NCBI RefSeq assembly: GCF_001713395.1
Contig: NZ_CP016450.1
Span: forward strand, 310,001 to 374,000
Direction: 5' to 3'
Source of the DNA: Sinorhizobium sp. RAC02
GTDB lineage: Bacteria > Pseudomonadota > Alphaproteobacteria > Rhizobiales > Rhizobiaceae
DNA: 64,000 nucleotides
A program made the translations under genes and the position numbers. The notes below the pieces were generated by a model. That model searched no databases, was not told the origin of the DNA, and worked only from the letters and a program-made list of their open reading frames with translations. Of this stretch, positions 33,153-42,784 are shown one piece after another. Position 1 is the stretch's first letter; the number at the start of each line of letters is the position of its first letter.

Positions 33153-35960
33153 TCATTGCCCCAGCCGTTCGAGGAGGGCGGGCACGTGCACCTGGTCCGC
33201 CTTGTAGTTGCCGGTGAGCATGTACATCATGATGTTGACGCCGGCGCGGAAGGCGTGGTCGCGCTGCACCTCGTCCGGCGGCACGGTCGGCAAGAGCGCC
33301 ATGCCGTTGGCATCGACCGCCCAAGCGCCGGCAAAGTCGTTGCCGGTGATCATGATCGGTGACACGCCATCACCGGCGCGTGCGGGACGCGATGGATCTT
33401 CCGCGCGATCGAGTTCCGCCTCGATCCACAGCGGGCTTCCGGCATAGCGGCCGGGGAAATTCGCCAGCAGATAGAAGGCCTTGGTCAGCACATGATCGGC
33501 CGGAACGGGTTCCAGCGGCGGAATGTCGAGACTGGCGAGGATCGCCTGAAGCCGCTCGGTGTTCGGGCTGGTGGCGGTGTCGTTGAGCGAGACGAACTGG
33601 TCGCGGGTATCGAAGAGCACGGTGCCGCCGTTGCGCATATAGGCGTCGATGCGGCTGATCGCGGCGCTGGACGGCATGGCGGCGGTCGCGCTCACCGGCC
33701 AGTAGATGATCGGGTAGAGCGCCAGTTCGTCCTTGGAGATGTCCACTCCAACCGGCTGGCCGGGCTCCAGCGTGGTGCGGTAGGTGAGGAACTCCGTCAG
33801 GCCGGCAAGACCGCGCTCGGAGATATTGTCGACCTCGCTCTCGCCGGTGACGACATAGGCGATGTGCGTCGTGTCGAGCCGCGACAGGATCGTCTCGTCA
33901 CCGGGTTTCGCATCGTCCGCGCGGCTTTCCGATGGCAGCGCCACAAGCGCGCCGGCGAAGAGCGCCAGCAGCACGGCGGCGGTCGCCCCTCGCTTCGGCA
34001 TGCCGCGGGCGGCGGCGAAGGCACCGCCGATGAACAGCACGATGGCGCAGTCTGCGATGAGCAGCAGGGCTGCCAGTGTGAAGAGATGTGGTTTCAGTGA
34101 CCAGGTCTCCCTGCCGGCGAGCGGTTCGCGCGAGATCGCGGCACCCTCGGCCACCGCGAGCGCACGGATTTCATGGCCCGGCGGGTAAAGGTTGTGGGCG
34201 ACATAGCCGTCTTCCGTGCCGTAGAGGCCGGGCGGGTTGTCGAAGCTGGCGATCTTGCGCGTGCCATCGCCGCTGGCGAGCGGTTTTGCCTCGCCGGTCG
34301 CGGCGGCGAGCGTGCCGTTCGCCGTCATCAGGCGGTAGGGCGGCAAGCCCTGGCTCTGTTCGCCGTCGCTGGTGGAGACACCGCCGCCGCGCGACAGTTG
34401 CACGGTGCGGCGAAGCATTTCCACGAAATCGCCTGACAGTGGCAGATTGGACCAGCCGGTTTCCGCGCTGATATGGAAGAGCACGATGCGGCCGGAGCCG
34501 AGCGGGCCTGTCGTCACCAGCGGCGTGCCGTCGGCAAGGCCGGCCCAGGTGCGCTCGGCGAGATCCGGCGTCGGCTCGGCAAGCACCTGGCGCTTGATGA
34601 GGATGTTTTCCGGCGCGCGCATGCCGAAGAACGGGCTGTTTTGCGGATAGGCGGCGAGCGGCTGCGGCTCGGACCAGGAAAGCGCGCCGCCAAGCGCGCG
34701 TTCGCCCTTGCGCAGGAGCACTGGCACGAGCGGGTCATCGGCGGGTGCTGCGGCAAGGCGCGGGCCGGCAAAGCGGATCAGCATGCCGCCGGCGTCCACC
34801 CAGCGCTGAACCGCACTCTGCACGTCTTCCGGCAGGCGGCCGATATCGGCCATGATCAGCACAGACGGATTCTGTTCGAGAAGTTCGGGCACGGCGACGG
34901 AAAGGTCGGCGACGCTCGGCTCGATCAGGTCGGCATAGGGCGCGAGTGCCCGGTTGATGTAGTGCAGCGGCGAGAGCAGCGGCTGGCTCGCATCCACCAC
35001 CTCTCCGGAGAGGAAGGCGACGCGACGGCGGCGGAAGCCGTCGTCGAGCAGGTAGGTGCCGCCGGCATTGGCGAGACCATCGATGGTGATGCGGGCGAAA
35101 TCGTTGCGCAGTTCGAAGGGGGCGGTGATCGTACCCGTCGTGCTCGTGCTGCCGGCCGCAAAATCCGCCGTGCCGGACGCAATCGGTCGGCCACGGGAAT
35201 CGTGGGCGGTGAGCGGCAGGCTGCGTGCCGGGCCGCCGTCGAGGCGGGTCAGGGTGACGGAAAGGGCGTCGGCGCCGTTCGTCGCATTGGTGATGGCGAC
35301 GGCGGAGGCGCCGTCATTCTGGATCATGCGGAACTCGGCGGGCGAGAGCGCCTGGAGGGCGGTGACCGTATCGTCGGTCTCGCCGCCCGCGATGCCATCG
35401 CTGATGAAGGCGATTGTGCCGGGTGCCGTGCCGTCCAGCGCGGTGCGCAGCGACGCGACGGCGGCCGCGCGGTCTGCCGGCAGGGGCCGGGCCTCGGCGG
35501 CGGCAAGGCGTGTGCGGGCGGTTGCGGCATCGACCGGCACCGCATCGTGCTGCCGGTCGGCGGTCAGCACGAGCGCAATCGGCACGTCGCGGCTTTCGGC
35601 ATCGTCGATCAGCGTGGAGGCCGTGTCGATGCGGCGCTGCCAGTCGGTGGCGGATGCCCAGCTGTTGTCGACGACAAGCGCCAGTGGACCGCTCGACGCC
35701 AGCGTGTTGGTGCGCGGGTTGAAAACCGGATCGGCGATGGCGAAGATGACGGCGGCGGCCATCAGCATGCGCAGCAGGGTCAGCCACCACGGGCTTTGTG
35801 CCGGTGTTTCCTCGCGCTTCATGATCGAGGCGAGAATGGCGAAGGGCGGGAAAACCTCGGTGAGCGGCTTCGGCGGGGTCAGGCGCAGCAGCCACCAGAT
35901 GACCGGCAGCAGCACGAGCGTGGCCAGCACGGCGGGAAAGGCAAAGGCAAACGCGCTCAT
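33153..35960 (-). CDS. BatA/DUF4159 membrane protein of the MoxR operon
   Basis: A 935-aa membrane protein. The N-terminal aerotolerance-type BatA domain has two helices (about 5-20 and 58-78) and a VWA-like segment (LVVDNSWASATDW). A long periplasmic region follows, with two helices near 640-690. The C-terminal DUF4159 domain (about 705-930; THIAYVVTGESEVD, YMRNGGTVLFDTRDQ) completes the chain. The start overlaps the DUF58 gene stop by 4 bp (ATGA). Its size and order are typical of alphaproteobacterial MoxR loci. Confidence 0.88.
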   Translation of the reverse strand: MSAFAFAFPAVLATLVLLPVIWWLLRLTPPKPLTEVFPPFAILASIMKREETPAQSPWWLTLLRMLMAAAVIFAIADPVFNPRTNTLASSGPLALVVDNSWASATDWQRRIDTASTLIDDAESRDVPIALVLTADRQHDAVPVDAATARTRLAAAEARPLPADRAAAVASLRTALDGTAPGTIAFISDGIAGGETDDTVTALQALSPAEFRMIQNDGASAVAITNATNGADALSVTLTRLDGGPARSLPLTAHDSRGRPIASGTADFAAGSTSTTGTITAPFELRNDFARITIDGLANAGGTYLLDDGFRRRRVAFLSGEVVDASQPLLSPLHYINRALAPYADLIEPSVADLSVAVPELLEQNPSVLIMADIGRLPEDVQSAVQRWVDAGGMLIRFAGPRLAAAPADDPLVPVLLRKGERALGGALSWSEPQPLAAYPQNSPFFGMRAPENILIKRQVLAEPTPDLAERTWAGLADGTPLVTTGPLGSGRIVLFHISAETGWSNLPLSGDFVEMLRRTVQLSRGGGVSTSDGEQSQGLPPYRLMTANGTLAAATGEAKPLASGDGTRKIASFDNPPGLYGTEDGYVAHNLYPPGHEIRALAVAEGAAISREPLAGRETWSLKPHLFTLAALLLIADCAIVLFIGGAFAAARGMPKRGATAAVLLALFAGALVALPSESRADDAKPGDETILSRLDTTHIAYVVTGESEVDNISERGLAGLTEFLTYRTTLEPGQPVGVDISKDELALYPIIYWPVSATAAMPSSAAISRIDAYMRNGGTVLFDTRDQFVSLNDTATSPNTERLQAILASLDIPPLEPVPADHVLTKAFYLLANFPGRYAGSPLWIEAELDRAEDPSRPARAGDGVSPIMITGNDFAGAWAVDANGMALLPTVPPDEVQRDHAFRAGVNIMMYMLTGNYKADQVHVPALLERLGQ

Positions 35961-36877
35961 CGGCCACGGCCTTCCGTCTTCATCGCCGGCATGCCGGAAA
36001 GATACATATGGACCGAAACGAGGGCTTCGGAGGCGAGCCTGTCTGTGCGGTGCGTCACGAAACTCCAGCCGAGGTGACGAAGGCTGTCGGCAAGGTTTTC
36101 GCGGCGCGCGATATAGGCGCGGGCGTAGTCGTCCTTGAGCGTTTCCGCACGGCCGGCGGTAAGCTTCAGGCCGCTTTCCGGGTCGGTGAACTCGGTGCGA
36201 CCGCTAAAGGGGAAGGTTTCCTCCGCCGGGTCGGCAACCTCGACGACATGGCCGCGCAGGCCGCGTCGGGCCAGCGGCCCGAGCCGGTCCATCACGTCTT
36301 CGACCGGATCGAGAAAATCACCGATCAGCACGATGTCGCTGTTGCCGCGGATCATGCTGGTATCCGGCAGGCCGCCGGTGGTGCCATTGTGCATGAGGGC
36401 GGTCGCGAGGCGCTCGGCGGCGTTGCGCGCGGCGATCGGCTCCATGATGCCGGGGCAGCCGATGCGCTCGCCGGAGCGCGCGAGGATTTCGGCCAGCGCC
36501 AGCATGAGGACCAATGCGCGGCTTTCCTTCGAGACGGCGCCGAAGGTGGATTTGTACATCATCGAGGGCGAAAGATCGGCCCAGATCCAGACGGTGTGGG
36601 CGGCCTCCCATTCGCGGTCGCGCACATAGGTATGGTCGTCGCGGGCGGATCGGCGCCAGTCGATGCGCGACAGGCTTTCGCCGTCGACATAGGGGCGGAA
36701 CTGCCAGAAATTCTCACCAATGCCGCGCTTGCGGCGGCCGTGCCAGCCGGCAATCACCGTGTTGGCGAGACGCTGCGCCTCCACCATGCAATCGGGTATG
36801 AGGGCGGCACGCGCCTGCGCCCGCGAGAGCACCTCGCGGGTCGGGGTCGGTTGGACGATCTGGCCGACGGACGCCAT
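35957..36877 (-). CDS. DUF58 domain protein of the MoxR operon
   Basis: A 306-aa soluble protein with the DUF58 signature (GENFWQFRPYVDGESLSRIDWRRSARDDHTYVRDRE, about 58-92) followed by a VWA-like metal site (WADLSPSM, about 104-111). DUF58 proteins work with MoxR AAA ATPases; the MoxR gene lies directly upstream with a 14-bp gap, and the BatA/DUF4159 gene overlaps its end. Confidence 0.92.
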   Translation of the reverse strand: MASVGQIVQPTPTREVLSRAQARAALIPDCMVEAQRLANTVIAGWHGRRKRGIGENFWQFRPYVDGESLSRIDWRRSARDDHTYVRDREWEAAHTVWIWADLSPSMMYKSTFGAVSKESRALVLMLALAEILARSGERIGCPGIMEPIAARNAAERLATALMHNGTTGGLPDTSMIRGNSDIVLIGDFLDPVEDVMDRLGPLARRGLRGHVVEVADPAEETFPFSGRTEFTDPESGLKLTAGRAETLKDDYARAYIARRENLADSLRHLGWSFVTHRTDRLASEALVSVHMYLSGMPAMKTEGRGR

Positions 36878-36891
36878 GCGCTTTTCTCCGC

Positions 36892-37905
36892 TCAGCCGCC
36901 CGCCTGTCGGACGAGGCTTGCGATGACGTCACGCACCGACATGCCTTCCGCGCGGGCGCCGAAGGTCAGCGCCATGCGGTGCTGCAGAACGGGTTCGGCA
37001 AGCGCCAGCACATCGTCGACGGAGGGCGCGAGACGGCCTTCATAGAGTGCACGGGCGCGGCTGCAGAGCATCAGCGCCTGGCCGGCGCGCGGGCCTGGGC
37101 CCCAGGCGACGTGCTTGTCGGTGTCGGAAACGCCGTTGCCGGGGCGGGCGGAGCGCACGAGCGACAGGATTGCGTCGAGCACCTTCTCACTCACCGGCAT
37201 CTGGCGGATGAGGGTCTGGATTTCGATGAGGCGTTCGGCGGAAATGGCAGCACTCGCATGTGCCTCGTGGACGCCGGTGGTTTCCAGCAGGATCTGCCGT
37301 TCGGCGGCAAGCTCCGGATAGTCGACATCGACCTGCAGCAGGAAGCGGTCGAGCTGGGCTTCCGGCAGCGGATAGGTGCCTTCCTGCTCCAGCGGGTTCT
37401 GGGTTGCGAGCACGTGGAACGGCTTCGGCAGGTCGTTCGGCCGGCCGGCGACCGTGACGTGATACTCCTGCATGGCCTGGAGGAGGGCGGACTGGGTGCG
37501 CGGCGAGGCGCGGTTGATCTCGTCGGCCATCAGGAGCTGGGTGAAGATCGGGCCGGGCACGAAGCGGAAGGAGCGCTTGCCGTTGTCGTCCTGGTCCATC
37601 ACTTCCGAGCCGAGGATATCGGAGGGCATGAGGTCGGGCGTGAACTGGATGCGGCTCGAGGCGAGGCCGAGCACGGTGCCGAGGGTGGCGACCAGCTTGG
37701 TCTTGGCAAGGCCCGGCACGCCGACGAGCAGGGCATGGCCGCCCGAGAGCACGGCGAGCATGGTCTGTTCCACCACGCTTTCCTGACCGAAGATGACCTT
37801 GGCGACTTCGTTGCGGATGATGGCGATATCGGAGAGTGCGCGTTCGGCAGCCGCGATCACCGCTTTTTCGTCCAGGCCTGCCTCGGGGGAATTCTGAACG
37901 CCCAT
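36892..37905 (-). CDS. MoxR-family AAA+ ATPase
   Basis: A 337-aa chaperone-like ATPase. Walker A is GVPGLAKTKL (about 59-68), Walker B is LLMADEINRAS (about 121-131), and sensor 1 is ATQNPLEQEGTYPLPEAQLDRF (about 165-186). The ATG at 37905 is used because GGAG lies 7 nt ahead; an ATG two codons earlier would have none. It is the first gene of the minus-strand operon whose products it probably helps to mature or remodel. Confidence 0.94.
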   Translation of the reverse strand: MGVQNSPEAGLDEKAVIAAAERALSDIAIIRNEVAKVIFGQESVVEQTMLAVLSGGHALLVGVPGLAKTKLVATLGTVLGLASSRIQFTPDLMPSDILGSEVMDQDDNGKRSFRFVPGPIFTQLLMADEINRASPRTQSALLQAMQEYHVTVAGRPNDLPKPFHVLATQNPLEQEGTYPLPEAQLDRFLLQVDVDYPELAAERQILLETTGVHEAHASAAISAERLIEIQTLIRQMPVSEKVLDAILSLVRSARPGNGVSDTDKHVAWGPGPRAGQALMLCSRARALYEGRLAPSVDDVLALAEPVLQHRMALTFGARAEGMSVRDVIASLVRQAGG

Positions 37906-38121
37906 GGTCATCTCCAGTACCGGTTTAACTCTTGGCGAATCGTGGCCTTGCCGCATCCGCGCTCTACATAGAAAGCTTATTAGCTCACCCGTGGCTGACA
38001 AGCGGCCACGAAATGACTATCTCGTGAGAAAAGGCTGTATCCACCCTTTCTTCTTGAAAAGCAGGGCCTCTTGAAAAAACAAGGCCCTCTCGCGGAGATA
38101 GGGTTCAACCGGGACGGAACA

Positions 38122-38739
38122 ATGGCAACGGGCGAAATTCGCGAAAGCACCGATGCGGCGGGACTGGCCGCCTTGATCTCGCGGGCAGCCGCTGAAACCG
38201 GTGGGCGCGGCCTGCCGCCGGTCGAGCGCTGGAATCCGCCGTTCTGCGGCGATATCGACATGGAAATCCGCGCCGACGGCACCTGGTTCTATATGGGCAC
38301 GCCGATCGGCCGCGCGCCGCTGGTGCGGCTGTTTTCGACGGTGCTGCGCAAGGACGAGGACGGCAGGACCTATCTGGTGACGCCGGTCGAGCGCGTCGGC
38401 ATCCGCATCGTCGACGCGCCGTTCCTGGCCGTCGAGATGAATGCGAGCGGGGAAGGCGCAGCGCAGACGCTGACCTTCCGCACCAATGTCGGCGATGTGG
38501 TGGAGGCAGGGCCAGAACATCCGCTGCGCTTCGTCATCGCGGGCGAAAACAACGAGCTGAAACCCTATCTGCTGGTGCGCGGCCGGCTGGAGGCGCTGGT
38601 TTCGCGGGCGATGATGTACGAACTGGTCGATCTTGGCGAAACCATCGAGATCGACGGCGTCGAGATGTTTGCGGTTCGCTCCGGCGGCGTGGTCTTTCCA
38701 GTCATGCCGGCTGCCGAGCTGGATGCGCTGTCCCGATGA
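38122..38739 (+). CDS. DUF1285 family protein
   Basis: A 205-aa soluble protein matching DUF1285 by PPVERWNPPFCGDIDMEIRADGTWFYMGTPIGRAPLVRLFSTVL (about 32-76). Function unknown. It overlaps the following Nudix gene by 4 bp (ATGA), and that in turn overlaps the CCA transferase, giving a tight three-gene operon. GGGACGGA precedes the ATG at 38122. Transcribed divergently from the MoxR operon across a 216-bp gap holding a small AGGGCC/GGCCCT hairpin (38063-38088). Confidence 0.88.
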   Translation: MATGEIRESTDAAGLAALISRAAAETGGRGLPPVERWNPPFCGDIDMEIRADGTWFYMGTPIGRAPLVRLFSTVLRKDEDGRTYLVTPVERVGIRIVDAPFLAVEMNASGEGAAQTLTFRTNVGDVVEAGPEHPLRFVIAGENNELKPYLLVRGRLEALVSRAMMYELVDLGETIEIDGVEMFAVRSGGVVFPVMPAAELDALSR

Positions 38740-39368
38740 GTTTTCCACCCTATAGTGCTGCAGAATTTCGTCGCCGGGCCATGGCACAGGCGCTGACGCT
38801 CGGCGACGAGAGCTGGCGCGAGCATGGCGACAGCCTGCTTAATCCCTCGGTCATTCCGCATATCGAAGGCATGACGCTTCGCGATGCGGCCGTGCTCATC
38901 CCGGTCATCGACGATGGGGAGGAGGCGCGTGTGATCTTCACGCAGCGCACCGCGACCATGCGCAAGCATTCCGGTCAGATCGCCTTTCCGGGCGGGGCGG
39001 TGGATGACGAGGACGAAGATGTGGAGGCCGCGGCCATGCGCGAGGCGGAAGAGGAGATCAGTCTCGACCGCCGCTTCGTCGAACCGGTCGGCCGCCTGCC
39101 GCAGTACAAGGCGCTGTCCGGTTTTTCCATCACGCCGGTGCTCGCGGTGGTGCAGCCGGGCTTCGAGCTGATCCCGAACCCGACGGAGGTGGAAACGGTT
39201 TTCGACGTGCCGCTGTCCTTCCTCATGGACCCGCGCAACCACGAGCGGGGCAGTGGCGTCTGGCTTGGCAGCGAGCGGCATTATTATCGCATGCCCTATG
39301 ACGGGCATAACATCTGGGGCATCACCGCCGGCATCGTGCGGGTGATCTATGAAAGGCTTTATGCATGA
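38736..39368 (+). CDS. CoA pyrophosphatase-type Nudix hydrolase (NudL-like)
   Basis: A 210-aa enzyme of the UPF0035/CoAse group. The family motif RTATMRKHSGQIAFPGG (about 69-85) comes ahead of the Nudix box GGAVDDEDEDVEAAAMREAEEEISL (about 84-108), whose REAEEE core is intact. It probably hydrolyses coenzyme A or related dinucleotides to 3',5'-ADP and 4'-phosphopantetheine. It overlaps both neighbours by 4 bp. Confidence 0.92.
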   Translation: MSFPPYSAAEFRRRAMAQALTLGDESWREHGDSLLNPSVIPHIEGMTLRDAAVLIPVIDDGEEARVIFTQRTATMRKHSGQIAFPGGAVDDEDEDVEAAAMREAEEEISLDRRFVEPVGRLPQYKALSGFSITPVLAVVQPGFELIPNPTEVETVFDVPLSFLMDPRNHERGSGVWLGSERHYYRMPYDGHNIWGITAGIVRVIYERLYA

Positions 39369-40624
39369 CGTCTGTTTCGGGCGAGGCGTGGTTTTCCGAT
39401 CCGGCGCTCGTGCGCGTGCTGGCGCTGTTGAACAGCGACGGCGGTGAGGGGCGCGTGGCGGGCGGTGCCGTGCGCAACAGCCTGATGGGCCTGCCGGTCG
39501 CCGATGTGGATATCGCGACGACGCTCAGGCCTGAAACGGTCGTCGAGCGGGCGAAAGCTGCCGGTATCAAGGCCGTGCCGACGGGCATCGAGCACGGCAC
39601 GGTGACGCTCGTCATCGATGGAAATCCCTTCGAGGTGACGACGCTGCGCCGCGACGTCACGACGGACGGCCGCCGGGCGGAGGTTGCCTTCGGCACCGAC
39701 TGGCAGATGGACGCCGAGCGGCGCGATCTGACGATCAATGCGCTCTATGCCACGGCGGATGGCACCGTCATCGATCTCGTCAACGGCCTGCCGGATATCG
39801 AAAGCCGCACGGTGCGTTTCATCGGCGATGCCGGAACGAGGATCGCGGAAGACCATCTGCGCATCCTGCGCTTCTTCCGTTTCTTCGCGCTCTATGGCAG
39901 TGGCCGGCCGGATGCGGAAGGCTTGAAGGCCTGCGCGCGGGCGAAGGGCAGTCTCGGAAAACTTTCGGCAGAACGGGTCTGGTCCGAGACGAAAAAGCTG
40001 CTCGCAGCCCCGGATCCGGGTCGGGCGTTGCTCTGGATGCGGCAGGCGGGCGTGCTGACCGAAATCCTGCCGGAAACCGAAAAGTGGGGCATCGATGCGA
40101 TCCCGGCTTTGGTCGACGCGGAAAAGGTGTTTGGCTGGAAGCCGGATGCGCTGCTGCGCCTCGCCGCCATCGTGCCGCCGGATCGCGAGCGGCTGAAAGC
40201 GCTTGCCGAGCGGCTGCGGCTATCGAAGGCGGAGGCGGCAAACCTCGATTACTGGGCATCGGCGCCGGAGATTGCGCCGAAACTGGCTGAGACGGCGTTC
40301 GAGCGGCTGCTCTACCGCAACGGTCCGGTCGGCCTGACGATGCGGCTGAAACTGGCACTTTCCTCGGCGAGAGCCAAAGGCCTTGGCGATGCCGAGGCGC
40401 TGTCCTTCGCGGGCCTGTGCCAGCGCCTGCTTGCCAAGGCGGAGAAATGGCAGAAACCATCTTTCCCGCTTACTGGCGCGGACGTGCTCGCTGCCGGTGT
40501 CGCTGCCGGGCCGAAGGTCGGTGCCGTGTTGGGGGCGATCGAAGACGAGTGGGTGGGTGGCAATTTCAATGAGGGCCGGGCAAAACTGCTTGCCCGGCTG
40601 GAGGTCCTCGCCAAGGAGGGCTGA
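39365..40624 (+). CDS. cca: CCA tRNA nucleotidyltransferase
   Basis: Adds or repairs the 3'-CCA of tRNAs. A 419-aa class II nucleotidyltransferase: the head domain has the VAGGAVRNSLMGLPVADVDIATTLRPE signature with the catalytic DxD, the neck has ERRDLTINALYA, and RILRFFRFFALYG follows. A C-terminal RNA-binding region completes it. No HD domain is evident. Last gene of the DUF1285-Nudix-CCA operon, an arrangement common in rhizobia. Confidence 0.95.
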   Translation: MTSVSGEAWFSDPALVRVLALLNSDGGEGRVAGGAVRNSLMGLPVADVDIATTLRPETVVERAKAAGIKAVPTGIEHGTVTLVIDGNPFEVTTLRRDVTTDGRRAEVAFGTDWQMDAERRDLTINALYATADGTVIDLVNGLPDIESRTVRFIGDAGTRIAEDHLRILRFFRFFALYGSGRPDAEGLKACARAKGSLGKLSAERVWSETKKLLAAPDPGRALLWMRQAGVLTEILPETEKWGIDAIPALVDAEKVFGWKPDALLRLAAIVPPDRERLKALAERLRLSKAEAANLDYWASAPEIAPKLAETAFERLLYRNGPVGLTMRLKLALSSARAKGLGDAEALSFAGLCQRLLAKAEKWQKPSFPLTGADVLAAGVAAGPKVGAVLGAIEDEWVGGNFNEGRAKLLARLEVLAKEG

Positions 40625-40635
40625 TCGGTAACCCG

Positions 40636-40827
40636 TCAGGCGGCGTCGGCGGCTTTTTCGTCGACGATGCGTTCCTTGATGTGATCGACGGTGCTTTCGC
40701 GGATCATCGTTTCGCCGTGGGCGGTGCGCATGTGCTCGACGGCGCGGCGCACGACTTCGGCGTCGTCATTGGCCCGCGTATGCCAGTCGCATCCGGGGAC
40801 GAGTGAACCGCATTCAAAAAGTCTCAT
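40636..40827 (-). CDS. DUF1059 small protein
   Basis: A 63-aa protein with the DUF1059 pattern: FECGSLVPGCDWHTRANDDAEVVRRAVEHMRTAHG, carrying Cys5, Cys13 and a His pair that could bind metal. Function is unknown. It is tail-to-tail with cca, 11 bp away. Confidence 0.85.
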   Translation of the reverse strand: MRLFECGSLVPGCDWHTRANDDAEVVRRAVEHMRTAHGETMIRESTVDHIKERIVDEKAADAA

Positions 40828-40987
40828 GACCTATCTCCTGTCGTTTCAATGGGACCAGTGTAGCAGATGGGGCCTGATCGGCCAAACCGCGACCGGGTCT
40901 GCGGCTGAAAAAGCCGTCCTCGAAAACGGGTGAAGTGACCCGTGGTTCCACCAGGGGGTGGAGTATTCGAGCCGACCGGATGTGCCG

Positions 40988-41239
40988 TCAGGCGGCGTCT
41001 TCGCCTTTTGCCCAGGCGTCGAAGCAGGCGGATGACTGGAACTGTTCCGGTTTCGTGTGATGATCGGCGAGGTGATAGATGGTGCCGCCGGCAAGCCGTC
41101 GCCGGGCTTCCTCGACGAAATAGGCATGCGGTAGGTCCATGCCGCTTTCGGCACGCATGGTTTCTGCAAAACGATCGAGAAAATCGGTGGATTGCGGGTC
41201 GAGACCCGCGGTCGTCGCATCCTGTACTGCGAAATTCAT
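40988..41239 (-). CDS. Small hypothetical protein
   Basis: An 83-aa acidic soluble protein that I do not recognise; it reads MNFAVQDATTAGLD and contains MDLPHAYFVEEARRR. A near-ideal GGAGGAGG ribosome site precedes the ATG at 41239, strongly supporting expression. It lies between DUF1059 and hemF on the same strand. Confidence 0.7.
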   Translation of the reverse strand: MNFAVQDATTAGLDPQSTDFLDRFAETMRAESGMDLPHAYFVEEARRRLAGGTIYHLADHHTKPEQFQSSACFDAWAKGEDAA

Positions 41240-41334
41240 GACTGCCTCCTCCGTGGAATCATGCAGGGTCACTCTACCACGAAAGCGGTAGGGCCGATAA
41301 TCACAAGGCGGAGAGTGAGAGAGCTAGCCCGGTC

Positions 41335-42246
41335 TCAGGGCCAGCGCACCACGGGGGGCAGCGAGGAGAGGATGGAGTCAACATTGCCGCCGGTCCTCAG
41401 GCCGAAGATCGTGCCGCGGTCGTAGAGCAGGTTGAACTCGACATAGCGGCCACGGCGCACGAGCTGTTCGTCGCGGTCCTCTTCCGTCCAGCCCTTGTTG
41501 AAGTTCGAGCGCACGATCCGCGGATAGACCATGGCGAAGGCGCGGCCGACGTCCTGCGTGAAGGCGAAGTCGGCGTCCCAGCCGCCAAGCTCGTCCGGCG
41601 AATGCAGCCAGTCAAAAAAGATCCCGCCGGTGCCGCGCGGTTCGTTGCGGTGCTTCAGGAAGAAATACTCGTCGCACCAGTCCTTGTACCTGGCGTGGTC
41701 GGCAACCGGATGGCGGTTGCAGGTGATTTCCATCGCCTTGTGGAAGAGCGCAGTGTCCGGGTCGTCCATCATGCGCCGGCGGTCGAGCACCGGCGTCAGG
41801 TCCGCACCGCCGCCGAACCAGTGGCTGGTGGTGACGACCATGCGCGTGTTCATATGCACGGCCGGCACGTTGGGGTTCACCGGATGGGCGATCAGCGAGA
41901 TGCCGGAGGCCCAGAAGCGCGGATCTTCCTCCGCGCCGGGGATCTGACTGCGGAATTCCGGAGAAAACTCGCCATGGACAGTGGAGGTGTGCACGCCGAC
42001 CTTTTCGAAGACGCGGCCGTCCATCATCGACATGCGACCACCGCCGCCTTCGCCATTGTCGCGCTGCCAGTCCTTGGCGACAAAACGGCCGGGCTGCTGG
42101 TCGGAAAGCGGGCCTTCCAGCTCGTCCTCGAGTGCCTCGAAGCTCGCGCAGATCGCGCCGCGAAGTTGCTCGAACCAGGCGCGGGCGGCGTTCTTTTTGT
42201 CTTCGATGTCGTCGGGCAGGCCTTTCGGCAGGTCTGGTCGTTCCAT
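41335..42246 (-). CDS. hemF: Oxygen-dependent coproporphyrinogen III oxidase
   Basis: Converts coproporphyrinogen III to protoporphyrinogen IX using O2 in haem synthesis. A 303-aa protein with the HemF signature region [10 protein letters not shown] (about 138-147), [12 protein letters not shown], and [11 protein letters not shown]. Length matches the bacterial family. Upstream (42284-42375) lies the second copy of a structured repeat, about 38 bp from the start codon. Confidence 0.96.
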   Translation of the reverse strand: MERPDLPKGLPDDIEDKKNAARAWFEQLRGAICASFEALEDELEGPLSDQQPGRFVAKDWQRDNGEGGGGRMSMMDGRVFEKVGVHTSTVHGEFSPEFRSQIPGAEEDPRFWASGISLIAHPVNPNVPAVHMNTRMVVTTSHWFGGGADLTPVLDRRRMMDDPDTALFHKAMEITCNRHPVADHARYKDWCDEYFFLKHRNEPRGTGGIFFDWLHSPDELGGWDADFAFTQDVGRAFAMVYPRIVRSNFNKGWTEEDRDEQLVRRGRYVEFNLLYDRGTIFGLRTGGNVDSILSSLPPVVRWP

Positions 42247-42283
42247 GGTGCTTCCCGCTGGCGCTTACCGCATGACTTCGTCG

Positions 42284-42375
42284 TTAAATCTGAATCGGTT
42301 TAATGGCAAAGTTATGCAGCAGATTCAAATGCTACCGCGACCTTTGCGCGTCATGAATGACACGCGGCGCTGCAG
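42284..42375. repeat. Structured intergenic repeat, copy B
   Basis: Matches copy A at 25774-25873 across GTTATGCAGCA, GCGACCTTTGCGCGTCA and the final hairpin. The stem has accumulated mismatches here (CTACCGCG against CGCTGCAG; GCGCGTCA against TGACACGC), and the first palindrome is degraded. It lies between divergent hemF and the 42523 gene; nothing else is seen in 42247-42522. Confidence 0.75.
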
Positions 42376-42522
42376 CGCCGAATCGCATTTTCGTCACATT
42401 CCTTAACTTTGCGCCTTTTGGCAACCGCGAGGGGAGGATCGGCTGGGGAAGGCGGGACTCGCAAAACGGGCGGTGCCAGCTTATCTTTACCCCATAGAAT
42501 GTGCTGCCAGGAGGAAATCTGC

Positions 42523-42780
42523 ATGGCGCGTGTTCCCGGACCGCCCCCTCTCGAAGGGCTCCGGCGCCAGATCGAACGCCACCGCCGCGAAAACCCCGCG
42601 CGCGAAGGCCATTTCGTTCGTGAAACCTTCTGCCTCGAGCGGCAGGCGGCGCGGGACAAGGCGCGCGAATGGTTCGACCTCTGGCCGAAGGCTGCCTACT
42701 GGACCGAGGTGGAGAGCTGGCGCACGATGGACGGCGATCGCATCGAGTTCACCATGCGCCGGCTGCCGAGCGCCGACTGA
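42523..42780 (+). CDS. Small basic hypothetical protein
   Basis: An 85-aa Arg-rich protein of unknown family (LRRQIERHRRENPAREGHFVRETFCLERQAARDKAREWFD). An AGGAGGA ribosome site before the ATG at 42523 supports it. Conserved-looking Trp residues (WFDLWPKAAYWTEVESW) suggest a folded domain rather than a chance ORF. It converges on the tautomerase gene. Confidence 0.7.
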   Translation: MARVPGPPPLEGLRRQIERHRRENPAREGHFVRETFCLERQAARDKAREWFDLWPKAAYWTEVESWRTMDGDRIEFTMRRLPSAD

Positions 42781-42784
42781 CAGC

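Noticed and set aside
38063..38088. AGGGCC/GGCCCT hairpin upstream of the DUF1285 gene
   Set aside because: Short stem with a mismatched inner part and no T-run; not enough to call a terminator or operator.
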